Program-made: the position numbers and the translations under genes
Part shown: positions 1 through 6,811 of the stretch, piece after piece
Layout of the letters: every line of letters starts with the position of its first letter
Position numbering within the stretch: the stretch's first letter is position 1
Assembly (NCBI RefSeq): GCF_001279585.1
Contig: NZ_LGEC01000108.1
Span: 1 to 10,808, forward strand
Direction: 5' to 3'
From: Nocardiopsis sp. NRRL B-16309
GTDB lineage: Bacteria; Actinomycetota; Actinomycetes; Streptosporangiales; Streptosporangiaceae
Length of the DNA: 10,808 nt
Notes under the pieces: model-generated
Seen by the model: only the letters and a program-made list of their open reading frames with translations
Told to the model about the DNA's origin: nothing
The model's database searches: none

Positions 1-73
1 CCCCCGCCCCCGACCCGGCCCCCCGGACCCCGGCCCGCCCGCCCCACCCCCCCGCCCCCCCCCCCGCCGTACC
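1..73. repeat. C-saturated low-complexity leader
   Basis: The stretch is almost pure C on the + strand, broken by single G, GG or A. I count ten C-runs of three or more, the longest being 11 C (55-65) and 7 C (47-53). The - strand is correspondingly G-run rich and could form G-quadruplexes, with an i-motif on the + strand. It sits just upstream of the ECF operon, so the promoter and any riboswitch must lie within it or beyond the window edge. I see no recognisable -35/-10 pair or riboswitch fold in it. Confidence 0.75.
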
Positions 74-83
74 CGTGTCCCCC

Positions 84-90
84 GGAAAGG
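84..90 (+). promoter_or_regulatory. Ribosome binding site of the ECF S-component gene
   Basis: GGAAAGG lies 6 nt before the ATG at 97. It fixes this start, and the overlapping frame that opens at 75 has no such signal and a shadow-like composition. Confidence 0.6.
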
Positions 91-96
91 CCCACC

Positions 97-1047
97 ATGT
101 CCAAGCCGACGCCGTCCCGAACCCCGGACGCCCTCCGTCCCCCGGAACTGTCCTCCGGGCAGAAGCTCATGGTCTTCGTCCTGTCGATGACCCTTTTCGG
201 CCTCGCCAACATCGTCACCGAGGTCCTCCCCGAGATCTCCATCGGCCCGGTCGAGCTGTCCGTCTCCTACCTGGCGTTCGTCCCCGTCGTCATGGTCTCC
301 CTGTTCAACCCGCTCTACGCCGCCCTCGGCGCCCCGCTCGGCGAGATCGTCTTCGTCGACCTGCTGATGGGGGACTTCTCCGGCATCGGCGAGCTGGAGG
401 GCTACCTCCAGATGTTCCTCGGCCTCTACATCGGCGGCTGCCTGGTCCGCGACCCCCGCCGCAGGCCGCAGCTGCTGCTGGCGGCCCTGGCTACGGTGAC
501 CGTCGACAAGATGCTCTCCGCCGTCGTGGACATCGGCAAGGTGTGGGTGGGCGTCGAGGACGCCGAGTACGTGGAGGGCCTGCCCCAGTCGATCCTGCTC
601 CTGGAGGGCATCGGGTTCAGTACGGACCTGATCATCAGCGGTGTCCTGTTCGGCGCCCTGCCCGCCATGGTCCTGGCGCCCCGGCTGTACGGCAAGATCG
701 AGCCGCTGCTGGGCCTGGCGCCGCGCGACCCCCGCAACCCCGTCCCGCTCGCCCAGCGCGGCACCGCCGCCTTCGCCCTGCTCGCGATCGTGCTGTCCTT
801 CGTCTCGATGATCGCGGCCTTCACCTCCGAGATCGTGGACAACTTCGGTGTCTGGGAACCCGGCTTCATCGACCAGTACGGCCAGCGCTTCCTGTGGATC
901 GGCGTCTCCGCGGCGCTGATCGTGCTCGTAGCGGCGGTCGCGGCGACGAGGTTCGTGCTCCGGTCGCGCCGTGAGCGCTCCGCCCAGGACGCGGGAACCG
1001 AGACGGAGGCCGCCGAGGACGCACCCGCCGGGAGTGATCCCCGATGA
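97..1047 (+). CDS. ECF transporter S component (substrate-binding membrane protein), substrate unknown
   Basis: 316-residue integral membrane protein, probably the substrate-capture subunit of an energy-coupling-factor importer. After a polar N-terminus (1-22) there are hydrophobic segments at about 25-45, 55-73, 75-92, 103-117, 126-146 and 165-195. Two more follow at about 222-245 and 267-288, then a charged tail. The first six match the usual S-component core; the last two, separated by an acidic probably extracytoplasmic loop (246-263), make the protein larger than the usual roughly 180-220 residues. The stop overlaps the start of the ATPase gene (ATGA), and ecfT follows, so this is a complete S-A-A-T operon. 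The family assignment rests on the gene neighbourhood and membrane pattern rather than on a signature motif. The substrate (vitamin, metal or other) cannot be told from the sequence. Confidence 0.75.
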   Translation: MSKPTPSRTPDALRPPELSSGQKLMVFVLSMTLFGLANIVTEVLPEISIGPVELSVSYLAFVPVVMVSLFNPLYAALGAPLGEIVFVDLLMGDFSGIGELEGYLQMFLGLYIGGCLVRDPRRRPQLLLAALATVTVDKMLSAVVDIGKVWVGVEDAEYVEGLPQSILLLEGIGFSTDLIISGVLFGALPAMVLAPRLYGKIEPLLGLAPRDPRNPVPLAQRGTAAFALLAIVLSFVSMIAAFTSEIVDNFGVWEPGFIDQYGQRFLWIGVSAALIVLVAAVAATRFVLRSRRERSAQDAGTETEAAEDAPAGSDPR

Positions 1048-2816
1048 GCGGGCCCGACGGCACACCGGCCATCGAGGTGTCGGGGCTGACGTTCCGCTAC
1101 CCCGGGGCCGACGACGACAGCCTGCGCGGCGTGGACCTGCGGATCGAGCGCGGCGACTTCGTCGCGGTGATCGGCGGGAACGGCTCGGGCAAGACGACCC
1201 TGTGCAAGTCCTTCAACGGGTTGGTCCCGCACTACTGGTCGGGGACCTTCGACGGCTCGGTGAGGGTCCTGGGCCAGGACACCCGCGACCTGACGGTGGG
1301 TGCCCTCTCCCACCTGGTCGGCTACGTCTACCAGGACTTCGGCAACCAGCTCGTGCGGCCGACCGTGCGCGACGAGGTGTCCTTCGCCCCGGTCAACTTC
1401 GGGCGGCCCGACCACCACGAGCGCACCGAGGAGGCCATGGGGCTGCTCGGTGTGGCGCACCTGGCCGACCGGTTCACCTGGCAGCTCTCCGGCGGACAGC
1501 AGCACCTGGTCGCCCTGGCCAGTGTCATGGCGCTGCGGCCCGGGGTCATCGTGGTGGACGAACCCGTGGCCGAACTCGACCCCGCCCGCGCGGAGCTCAT
1601 CTACGCCGCGCTGGCCGACCTCAACACCCGGCTGGGCACCACGGTCGTGGTGATCGAGCACCACGCCGAGTTCGTGGCGCGCCACGCCCGCTCCGTCGTG
1701 CTGATGGCGGACGGCGCGCCGGTGTGGCACCTGCCCACCCGCCAGGCGCTGGCCCGCGCGGAGGAGCTGGACGCGCACGGCATCCCCGCGCCCCAGGTCG
1801 TGCGGGTCGCCCAGTCCCTGGACCCGTCCGGCCCCGTGCCCCTGACCGTCACCGAGTGCGTCGACCGGCTGCGGGAGAGGGGACTCGCCGCCGCCGTGGC
1901 GGACGCTCCTCGGGAGGGTGGGGACCCGGGTCCACCCGGACCGGTCACCGCCACCGCACCCGTGGCCGAGCTCTCCGGGGTGACCCACGGCTACCGGGAG
2001 GTGGGCGGGGACCTGTCCCTCGTGCTGAAGGGCCTGGACCTGACCCTGCGCGAAGGGGACCGGGTCGCCCTGGTGGGCGGCAACGGGGCGGGGAAGTCCA
2101 CCCTGCTGCGGCTGCTCACCGGACTGAAGGTGCCGCGCGAGGGCACCGTCCGCGTGGGCGGCACCGACACCCGCACGACCAGCGCCGCCGCGCTGGCCGA
2201 CCGGGTCTGCTACCTCTACCAGCGCCCGGAACAGATGTTCCTCAAGGACAGCGTCCGCGAGGACGTGGCCATGTTCCCCACCGGTCGGGGAGCCGCCGAC
2301 GCCGCCGCACTGGTGGAGGAGGTCCTGGAGCGGGTGCGGCTGGCCGGCCTCGCCCACCGGGACGGCCGGCTGCTCTCCGGCGGGCAGCAGCGCCGCGCCA
2401 CCCTCGGGATCGGCCTGGCCATGCGCCCGGCGCTGCTCCTGCTGGACGAACCCACCTCCAGCCTGGACACCGCCAGCCGGGACGCGGTCACCGCGATGCT
2501 GGCCGCGCTGTCCGGCAGTATCCGCTGCACGGTGGTGGCCACCCACGACATGCACCTGGTCGCGGAGTGGGCCGACCGGGTGGTGGTGCTCCAGGGCGGG
2601 CGCGTGGCCGCCGACACCGACCCGGCCGGGCTCTTCGCCGACGAGGAGCTGATGGCGGCCGTGGGCCTGGTACCGCCCCAGGTGGTCCAGGTGGGCGCGG
2701 GGATCGGGATGAGCCCGGTGCCGCTGTCGGTGGCCGAACTGCTCGCACGGCTGGAGTCCTCCGCGGTCCCCGCGGGGAAGATCCCGTCCCGTGCCGGAAG
2801 GAGCGAGCATGCGTAA
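1044..2816 (+). CDS. ECF transporter double ATPase (fused EcfA-EcfA')
   Basis: 590 residues carrying two complete ABC ATPase units, which energise the importer on the cytoplasmic face. Unit 1: Walker A GGNGSGKTT (44-52), Q-loop Q97, signature LSGGQQ (148-153), Walker B VIVVDEP (168-174, catalytic E173), H-loop His at 206/207. Unit 2: Walker A GGNGAGKST (345-353), Q393, LSGGQQ (444-449), LLLLDEP (464-470, E469), H501. Both active sites therefore look intact. A Pro/Gly-rich linker (about 285-305) joins the halves, and a 70-residue tail follows unit 2. In many bacteria the two ATPases are separate EcfA1 and EcfA2 proteins; the fused form is common in actinobacteria. The start overlaps the S gene by four bases (ATGA) and has GGGAG at 1030-1034. 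The end overlaps ecfT by eight bases, implying translational coupling. Confidence 0.93.
   Translation: MSGPDGTPAIEVSGLTFRYPGADDDSLRGVDLRIERGDFVAVIGGNGSGKTTLCKSFNGLVPHYWSGTFDGSVRVLGQDTRDLTVGALSHLVGYVYQDFGNQLVRPTVRDEVSFAPVNFGRPDHHERTEEAMGLLGVAHLADRFTWQLSGGQQHLVALASVMALRPGVIVVDEPVAELDPARAELIYAALADLNTRLGTTVVVIEHHAEFVARHARSVVLMADGAPVWHLPTRQALARAEELDAHGIPAPQVVRVAQSLDPSGPVPLTVTECVDRLRERGLAAAVADAPREGGDPGPPGPVTATAPVAELSGVTHGYREVGGDLSLVLKGLDLTLREGDRVALVGGNGAGKSTLLRLLTGLKVPREGTVRVGGTDTRTTSAAALADRVCYLYQRPEQMFLKDSVREDVAMFPTGRGAADAAALVEEVLERVRLAGLAHRDGRLLSGGQQRRATLGIGLAMRPALLLLDEPTSSLDTASRDAVTAMLAALSGSIRCTVVATHDMHLVAEWADRVVVLQGGRVAADTDPAGLFADEELMAAVGLVPPQVVQVGAGIGMSPVPLSVAELLARLESSAVPAGKIPSRAGRSEHA
2796..2803 (+). 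promoter_or_regulatory. Ribosome binding site deciding the ecfT start
   Basis: GGAAGGAG lies inside the end of the ATPase gene, 5 nt before ATG 2809. This favours ATG 2809 over the in-frame GTG at 2791, which would place the site within the coding region. Confidence 0.75.
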
Positions 2817-3639
2817 GGAACGCGACCGGCTGTCCGTGGAGTGGGTCAAGCTCGAACTGCTGCGGACCGCCTACGCCACCAGGGGCGGGCTGCTGTCCCG
2901 GCGCGACCCCAGGGTCGTCATCGGCTGGTACCTGATCTTCGCGGTCGTCCCCTGGCTGACCCACAACATCACCGTGCTGGCCGGACTCTTCGTGATCTGC
3001 GCGGCCTTCGTGGTGCTCAGCCGCGTCGGCCCGCTGGTCCTCGGGCTCTTCATCATCGGCTTCGTCCTGGAGAGCGTCTACGTCCTGATCGCCGCGTGGA
3101 TGTTCGGCGGTGACCTGGGCACGGTCCTGGCACTGGTGGAACTGACGCTGAAACTGGCGACCGTGAGCCTGGCGAGCATGGCGGCCTTCGTGTCGCTGGA
3201 CCCGGAGAAGCTCTCCGACGCACTGTTGAGCCTGCACGCCCCGGCCATGGTCAGCTTCGGGGTGAGCTACGGCTACCGGATGCTGCCCATCCTGATGGAG
3301 GAGTTCCACACGGTCGTCGACGGGCACCGGCTGCGCGCCGCCCCGCTGCCGTCCAAGGGCCTGCTGGGGTGGCGGGTGGTGGTGCGGACGGCGACCACGG
3401 TGGTGGCCGCCTTCTATCCGCTGATGCTCAACACCGCCAAGCGGACGCGCACCACGGTGGAGGCGCTGGAGACCAGGGGGTTCACCTACGCCGCGGAGCA
3501 CCCGGACGGGCGCCGGATCCGGCTCGCCCACCTCAGGGCGACCCGTGAGGACGCGCTGCTCATCGCGGTCAGCCTCCTGCTCATCGCCGCCGCGTTCGCC
3601 GCCGGCCACTCCTACCCCCTGTACGGCGCCGTCCAGTAG
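2809..3639 (+). CDS. ecfT: ECF transporter transmembrane coupling protein EcfT
   Basis: 276 residues from the chosen start. EcfT is the membrane scaffold that couples ATP hydrolysis in the EcfA pair to toppling of the S component. Hydrophobic segments lie at about 36-50, 53-71, 74-97, 103-128 and 247-265. The long cytoplasmic region (about 130-245) holds the two coupling motifs that insert into the ATPases: the first around DGHRLRA (171-177), the second ALETRGF (219-225), equivalent to the family's Ala-Arg-Gly motifs. The first motif departs from a strict A-R-G, which is tolerated in the family. Length is normal. The start overlaps the ATPase gene, and a non-coding spacer with terminator-like hairpins follows, so this is the last gene of the operon. 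The substrate is unknown, so it could serve one dedicated S protein or several. Confidence 0.9.
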   Translation: MRKERDRLSVEWVKLELLRTAYATRGGLLSRRDPRVVIGWYLIFAVVPWLTHNITVLAGLFVICAAFVVLSRVGPLVLGLFIIGFVLESVYVLIAAWMFGGDLGTVLALVELTLKLATVSLASMAAFVSLDPEKLSDALLSLHAPAMVSFGVSYGYRMLPILMEEFHTVVDGHRLRAAPLPSKGLLGWRVVVRTATTVVAAFYPLMLNTAKRTRTTVEALETRGFTYAAEHPDGRRIRLAHLRATREDALLIAVSLLLIAAAFAAGHSYPLYGAVQ

Positions 3640-3807
3640 CGGCGCCCCGTTCCCGCCCGGCACCGGGGCTCCACCCCCCCGCTCCCGGCTCCCGCCCCGT
3701 CCCGGCTCCGGTTCCGGCCCGGTCGGGGCGCCGGGCCGCGTTCCCGACGGCGCCCCGCCCCCGACCGGGGGGCGTCGGCCCGTTCGGGACGGGCGCGCCG
3801 CACGTGT

Positions 3808-3837
3808 CGGGCCCTCCCCGTGATCGGGGAGGGCCCG
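3808..3837 (+). terminator. Perfect 13-bp hairpin, probable terminator of the ECF operon
   Basis: CGGGCCCTCCCCG (3808-3820) pairs without mismatch to CGGGGAGGGCCCG (3825-3837) around a TGAT loop; G-U pairs can extend the base by two. There is no T-tract on either side, so it would be the T-less hairpin type often seen in high-GC actinobacteria. It lies about 170 bp after the ecfT stop. Confidence 0.55.
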
Positions 3838-3979
3838 GTCGTCGCGCGTCGTCGTCGCGCGGTCGGGACCGGCGGACGAGGACCCCTCCCACGGGCGGTG
3901 CCGGAGGGCGAGTTGCCGAAACCGCATGAGCGCGTGCCAGAGCGGGGTGTGGGTGAAGAGACTGGGCGCATCCGACGAG

Positions 3980-3985
3980 AAGGGG
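3980..3985 (+). promoter_or_regulatory. Ribosome binding site deciding the DinB-family start
   Basis: AAGGGG lies 6 nt before ATG 3992. An upstream in-frame ATG at 3926 has only a GGAGGG about 17 nt away, too far to serve it, so 3992 is preferred. Confidence 0.5.
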
Positions 3986-3991
3986 ACCACC

Positions 3992-4495
3992 ATGCCCACC
4001 GCCTCCCGCCGCGACCAGCGCGGCGACACCCCGCCGCCCCGGACCGGGACCAGTGAGGCCGCCGTCCTGCGCGGCTTCCTCGACTACCTGCGGACCTCGA
4101 TCGCCGCGAAGGTCGAGGACGCACCGGAACCGCGGGTCCGCACGGCCGGGGTGCCCTCGGGCACCAACCTGCTCGGCCTGCTCCACCACCTGACCGCGGT
4201 CGAGCGCTCGATGTTCCTGGGGGACGACGTCACCGACTGGCCGGCGACCTTCCGGGCCGCGCCGGAGGACGGGGTGGCCGACGTCGTCGCCCGCTACCGG
4301 CAGGCCGTCGAGCGCGCGAACGCCGTACTGGACGGGTGCGCCGACCTGGCCGCACCGGTCCCGCGGCCGCGTCGGGCCCGCCGTCCCGCGCCCAGCACCC
4401 GTTGGGCCCTCGTCCACATGATCGAGGAGACTGCCCGCCACGCCGGCCACGCCGACATCCTGCGGGAGCAGATCGACGGCGCGACCGGGCGCTGA
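3992..4495 (+). CDS. DinB superfamily / DUF664 protein (mycothiol-transferase-like)
   Basis: 167 residues. This family folds as a four-helix DinB bundle with a divalent metal held by three histidines; in actinobacteria several members are thiol (mycothiol or bacillithiol) transferases or of unknown role. The expected features are present: the first helix region LLHHL with His65/66, and the C-terminal metal motif ETARHAGHADILRE (146-159) with His150 and His153. The segment VPSGTNLLGLLHHLTAVE (54-71) is typical of the DUF664 subgroup. No signal peptide or membrane segment, so cytoplasmic. It stands alone between the ECF operon terminator and a convergent acyltransferase gene, so context gives no substrate. 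The first 20 residues are polar and poorly constrained. Family call is solid; enzymatic activity is inferred. Confidence 0.88.
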   Translation: MPTASRRDQRGDTPPPRTGTSEAAVLRGFLDYLRTSIAAKVEDAPEPRVRTAGVPSGTNLLGLLHHLTAVERSMFLGDDVTDWPATFRAAPEDGVADVVARYRQAVERANAVLDGCADLAAPVPRPRRARRPAPSTRWALVHMIEETARHAGHADILREQIDGATGR

Positions 4496-4532
4496 CCGCC
4501 TTGGGAACCGACTTCGCCGGCAGGCGGTGCGT

Positions 4533-4588
4533 GTCCGACGGCGGTGCCGTCCGGGGGCGGTGCGCCTCCGGACGCGCCGCCGTCGGGC
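4533..4588. terminator. Long nested hairpin between convergent genes (bidirectional terminator)
   Basis: The outer arms CCGACGGCGG (4535-4544) and CCGCCGTCGG (4577-4586) are perfect complements, extendable by a G-U and a G-C pair to 4533/4588. Inside lies CCGGGGGC (4551-4558) paired with GCCTCCGG (4564-4571) with one G-U and a 5-nt loop, joined to the outer stem by a few more pairs and a small internal loop. It ends directly beside the stop of the - strand acyltransferase gene and 37 bp after the DinB stop, as expected for a terminator shared by convergent genes. No T-tract is present. Confidence 0.65.
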
Positions 4589-6709
4589 TCAGCCCCGCCG
4601 ACCCTCGGCGCTGGCCCAGCGGCGGTCGAGTTCCGGCGCCAGGGTACGCATGAACGTCGCGCCGATGTGGCTGGCGTCCCAGTAGACGAGGACGTTGCCG
4701 ATCACGGGGCGGCACACGTCCGGGCCGCAGAAGACGTCGGTCAGGTCCAGCACCGTGACGTTCGGCGGCAGGTCGAGCCCGTCCAACGGCGAGACCGCGG
4801 CCAGCGACCCCTCCGGTTCCACCGCGCACTCCTCTGGTCCGGACGAGGCCAGGCAGCCGGGCACGTCGAAGCCGAACCGGGGGGTGTCGCGCACGGCGAC
4901 CACGTCGATCCCCAGGTCGCCGAGTTCGCGCCACCGGTCCACGTAGCCGTCCACGACCTGCTCCTCGCCGAACCCGGCCGACCCGTCCAGGCTGGTCGTC
5001 GTCCCGGTGGTGAAGACGGTGTCCGGCCGCAGCTCGCGCAGTTCGGCCATGACCCCGCGGTTCCACTCCGCGCACGCCGTGTACGGCTCGCCCAGGTAGG
5101 TCTGCGGGGCGTCGGTGAACAGGCACGCCCCCTTGACGATGTTGACCAGCCGCCAGTCGCGGGCGTCGGCGATCTCCTCCAGGGCGGGGAACCAGTGCGC
5201 GGCGTGCGAGCCGCCCACCAGGGCCACGGTGCGCACCGGGTCCCGCGACCCGTAGACGCAGGTGATCACCTCCGTCCCGGCGGTGGTCTGGTTGCAGCCG
5301 TCGGCGTAGGTCACGGGGGCGTCCTCGGCCGCCCAGACCAGGGGCGGGTACACGGGCAGGTCCGGGACCCGGTCACCGGCCGCCGCGCCGGGGTAGCTCG
5401 ACCCGTCCGCGAGCAGGTCGGCCCACCGGGCGCGTTCGGCGGCCTGCTGGCCGGACCAGGCCGCCGCGGCCCCCAGGACCGGCAGCAGGCAGGCCAGGGC
5501 CGCCGCCGCCCCGCGCACCACGGCCCGGCGCCCGCCGCCGCGGCCCAGCCGGGCCACCCGGTCGGCCACCGGGGTGGTCGCCGCCGCCAGCAGCACCGAC
5601 ACCGCGAGCACCGCAGCCCCGCCCACGGGGGTCGCCAGGCCGCGTTCGGTGACGGCCAGGTAGACCACCAGCACCGGCCAGTGCCACAGGTACAGGGCGT
5701 AGGAGATCGACCCGAGGTAGCGCAGCGGCCGCAGGGTCAGCAGCCGGTCGGCGCCCAGGGCCGATCCGGAGGTTCCCGCCACGACGACGGCCACGGCCGC
5801 CAGTGTCGGCCACAGCGCCGCGTACCCCGGGAAGACGGACGACACCTGCAACAGCGCCCCGCACAGCACCAGCGCCGCCAGCCCGGTCCAGCCCAGCGCC
5901 ACCCGCGCCACCCGCGCCACCCGCGCGGGTCGCAGGACCGGCAGCAGCAGGGCCAGCAGCCCGCCGAGCGCGAACTCCCACAGCCGGGCGCCGGTGTCGA
6001 AGTAGGCCCACGGCTGGTCGGCCCGGGTCATCAGGACCGAGTAGGCCAGCGACAGGACGAGGACGCCCGACAGGGCGCCGACCAGCACCGGCCGCGGGTC
6101 ACGACCCGCACGCCGGGCCGCCCACACGGCGGCCGCCACCAGCGCGGGCCACAACAGGTAGAACTGCCCCTGGACCGAGAGGGACCAGAAGTGCTGGAAG
6201 GGGCTGGTGTCGCCGTCGCGCGCCAGGTAGTCCACCGAGCCCAGCGCCAGGCGCCAGTTCGTGTGGTGGAGCAGCGCCGCGACCGCGTCCCCCGGGGCCT
6301 CGCGCCACCGCGTCTCGGGCAGCAGGAGCCAGGTCGCGGCCAGGGTCGCCAGGGCGACGACGGCGGCGGTCGGCACCAGGCGCGCGGCCAGCCGCGCCAG
6401 GAAGGCGCCGTAGCGGATCCCCTCCTCGGTGGCCGCGCGGACCAGGGAGCCGGTGATGAGGAAGCCGGTGAGCAGCAGGAAGACGTCGACGCCGCCGGAG
6501 ACCCGCCCCAGCCAGACGTGGTAGGCGGCCACCAGGAGCACGGCCACGGCACGCAGGCCGTCGATCTCGGGCCGGTGCCCGCCGGTGCCGACGGTGGTGC
6601 GCGGGGTCGGCGCCGACACGGGTCCGGTGCGGACGGCGGTGGGGGACACGGGTGGGGCTCGCTCTCGGAGGGGGAGGCGGGGGAGGGGGGGAGCGGGGAA
6701 GGCGGCCAT
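4589..6709 (-). CDS. Membrane acyltransferase (acyltransferase_3 / OafA-like) with C-terminal SGNH domain
   Basis: 706 residues. Such proteins move acyl groups across the membrane and O-acylate surface glycans: the membrane domain handles the donor and the SGNH domain transfers to the acceptor outside. Residues 1-44 are Pro-rich and poorly ordered. The acyltransferase_3 domain (about 46-390) has the R-X10-H motif (R53, H64), GVDVFLLLTGFLITGSL (73-89) and HFWSLSVQGQFYLLWP (173-188), with about ten hydrophobic segments. A further segment at 396-416 leads to the SGNH domain (about 460-706): LVGGSHAAHW (497-506, nucleophile S501) and the DASH dyad D678/H681. Two oddities: the common SVEEQF is SVQGQF here, and the block I GDSH is GGSH. 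ATG 6709 is chosen because the family homology begins soon after it; its ribosome site (GGGGCGGG) is weak. It is convergent with the DinB gene and divergent from the LLM gene. The acceptor glycan is unknown. Confidence 0.92.
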   Translation of the reverse strand: MAAFPAPPLPRLPLRERAPPVSPTAVRTGPVSAPTPRTTVGTGGHRPEIDGLRAVAVLLVAAYHVWLGRVSGGVDVFLLLTGFLITGSLVRAATEEGIRYGAFLARLAARLVPTAAVVALATLAATWLLLPETRWREAPGDAVAALLHHTNWRLALGSVDYLARDGDTSPFQHFWSLSVQGQFYLLWPALVAAAVWAARRAGRDPRPVLVGALSGVLVLSLAYSVLMTRADQPWAYFDTGARLWEFALGGLLALLLPVLRPARVARVARVALGWTGLAALVLCGALLQVSSVFPGYAALWPTLAAVAVVVAGTSGSALGADRLLTLRPLRYLGSISYALYLWHWPVLVVYLAVTERGLATPVGGAAVLAVSVLLAAATTPVADRVARLGRGGGRRAVVRGAAAALACLLPVLGAAAAWSGQQAAERARWADLLADGSSYPGAAAGDRVPDLPVYPPLVWAAEDAPVTYADGCNQTTAGTEVITCVYGSRDPVRTVALVGGSHAAHWFPALEEIADARDWRLVNIVKGACLFTDAPQTYLGEPYTACAEWNRGVMAELRELRPDTVFTTGTTTSLDGSAGFGEEQVVDGYVDRWRELGDLGIDVVAVRDTPRFGFDVPGCLASSGPEECAVEPEGSLAAVSPLDGLDLPPNVTVLDLTDVFCGPDVCRPVIGNVLVYWDASHIGATFMRTLAPELDRRWASAEGRRG
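5898..5924. repeat. Three exact copies of a 9-bp unit inside the acyltransferase gene
   Basis: GCCACCCGC occurs at 5898-5906, 5907-5915 and 5916-5924. On the - strand this encodes the reiterated A-R-V at residues about 262-270, a cytoplasmic-loop-like basic stretch between membrane segments. The unit is a multiple of three, so copy-number change would keep the frame. Confidence 0.8.
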
Positions 6710-6811
6710 TGTGCCCGCCCCGGATGACCGCGCGGCGACCTGCGGTCGACGAGTTCGCTTCGGTTCCGCGACGGATTGTGCGCGACCGTTCCGGGGCGGT
6801 AGGAAGGGGCC
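6710..6811. promoter_or_regulatory. Divergent promoter region between acyltransferase and LLM genes
   Basis: 102 bp must carry promoters for both directions. It holds a small dyad CGACC-TGC-GGTCG (6736-6748) and two GTTCC boxes (6763-6767 and 6788-6792, reading GGAAC on the - strand). GATTGT (6774-6779) is a possible -10 for the + strand, but no good -35 accompanies it. The promoter assignment rests on gene orientation. Confidence 0.4.
6801..6807 (+). promoter_or_regulatory. Ribosome binding site of the LLM oxidoreductase gene
   Basis: AGGAAGG with a short spacer before ATG 6812 fixes the start. Confidence 0.6.

Larger units (their letters stand above)
3640..3991. other. Intergenic spacer rich in inverted repeats
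   Basis: 352 bp with no convincing gene. It contains a 10-bp inverted repeat CGGGGCGCCG (3724-3733) / CGGCGCCCCG (3748-3757), and an alternative 10-bp pairing CCGGTCGGGG (3719-3728) / CCCCGACCGG (3759-3768). The 13-bp perfect hairpin at 3808-3837 comes next, then a direct repeat of GTCGTCGCGCG (3838-3848 and 3851-3861). The upstream half is probably the ecfT terminator region; the downstream half must hold the promoter of the DinB gene, but I see no good -35/-10 pair. Confidence 0.6.

Noticed and set aside
2791..2808. GTG start for ecfT six codons earlier
   Set aside because: The strong ribosome site GGAAGGAG (2796-2803) lies inside that extension and points to ATG 2809.
426..2849. Long 807-residue open frame on the - strand across the transporter operon
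   Set aside because: It lies opposite well-supported S and ATPase genes, is rich in His, Gly, Gln and Arg, and has no domain pattern. It is a GC-rich shadow.
3926..3991. Upstream ATG giving a 22-residue longer DinB protein
   Set aside because: No ribosome site at a usable distance, and the added residues are not family-like; ATG 3992 has AAGGGG 6 nt upstream.
4544..6727. 727-residue open frame on the + strand opposite the acyltransferase
   Set aside because: Composition is dominated by Gly, Arg, Gln and His with no membrane or domain signature, while the - strand frame has clear family motifs.
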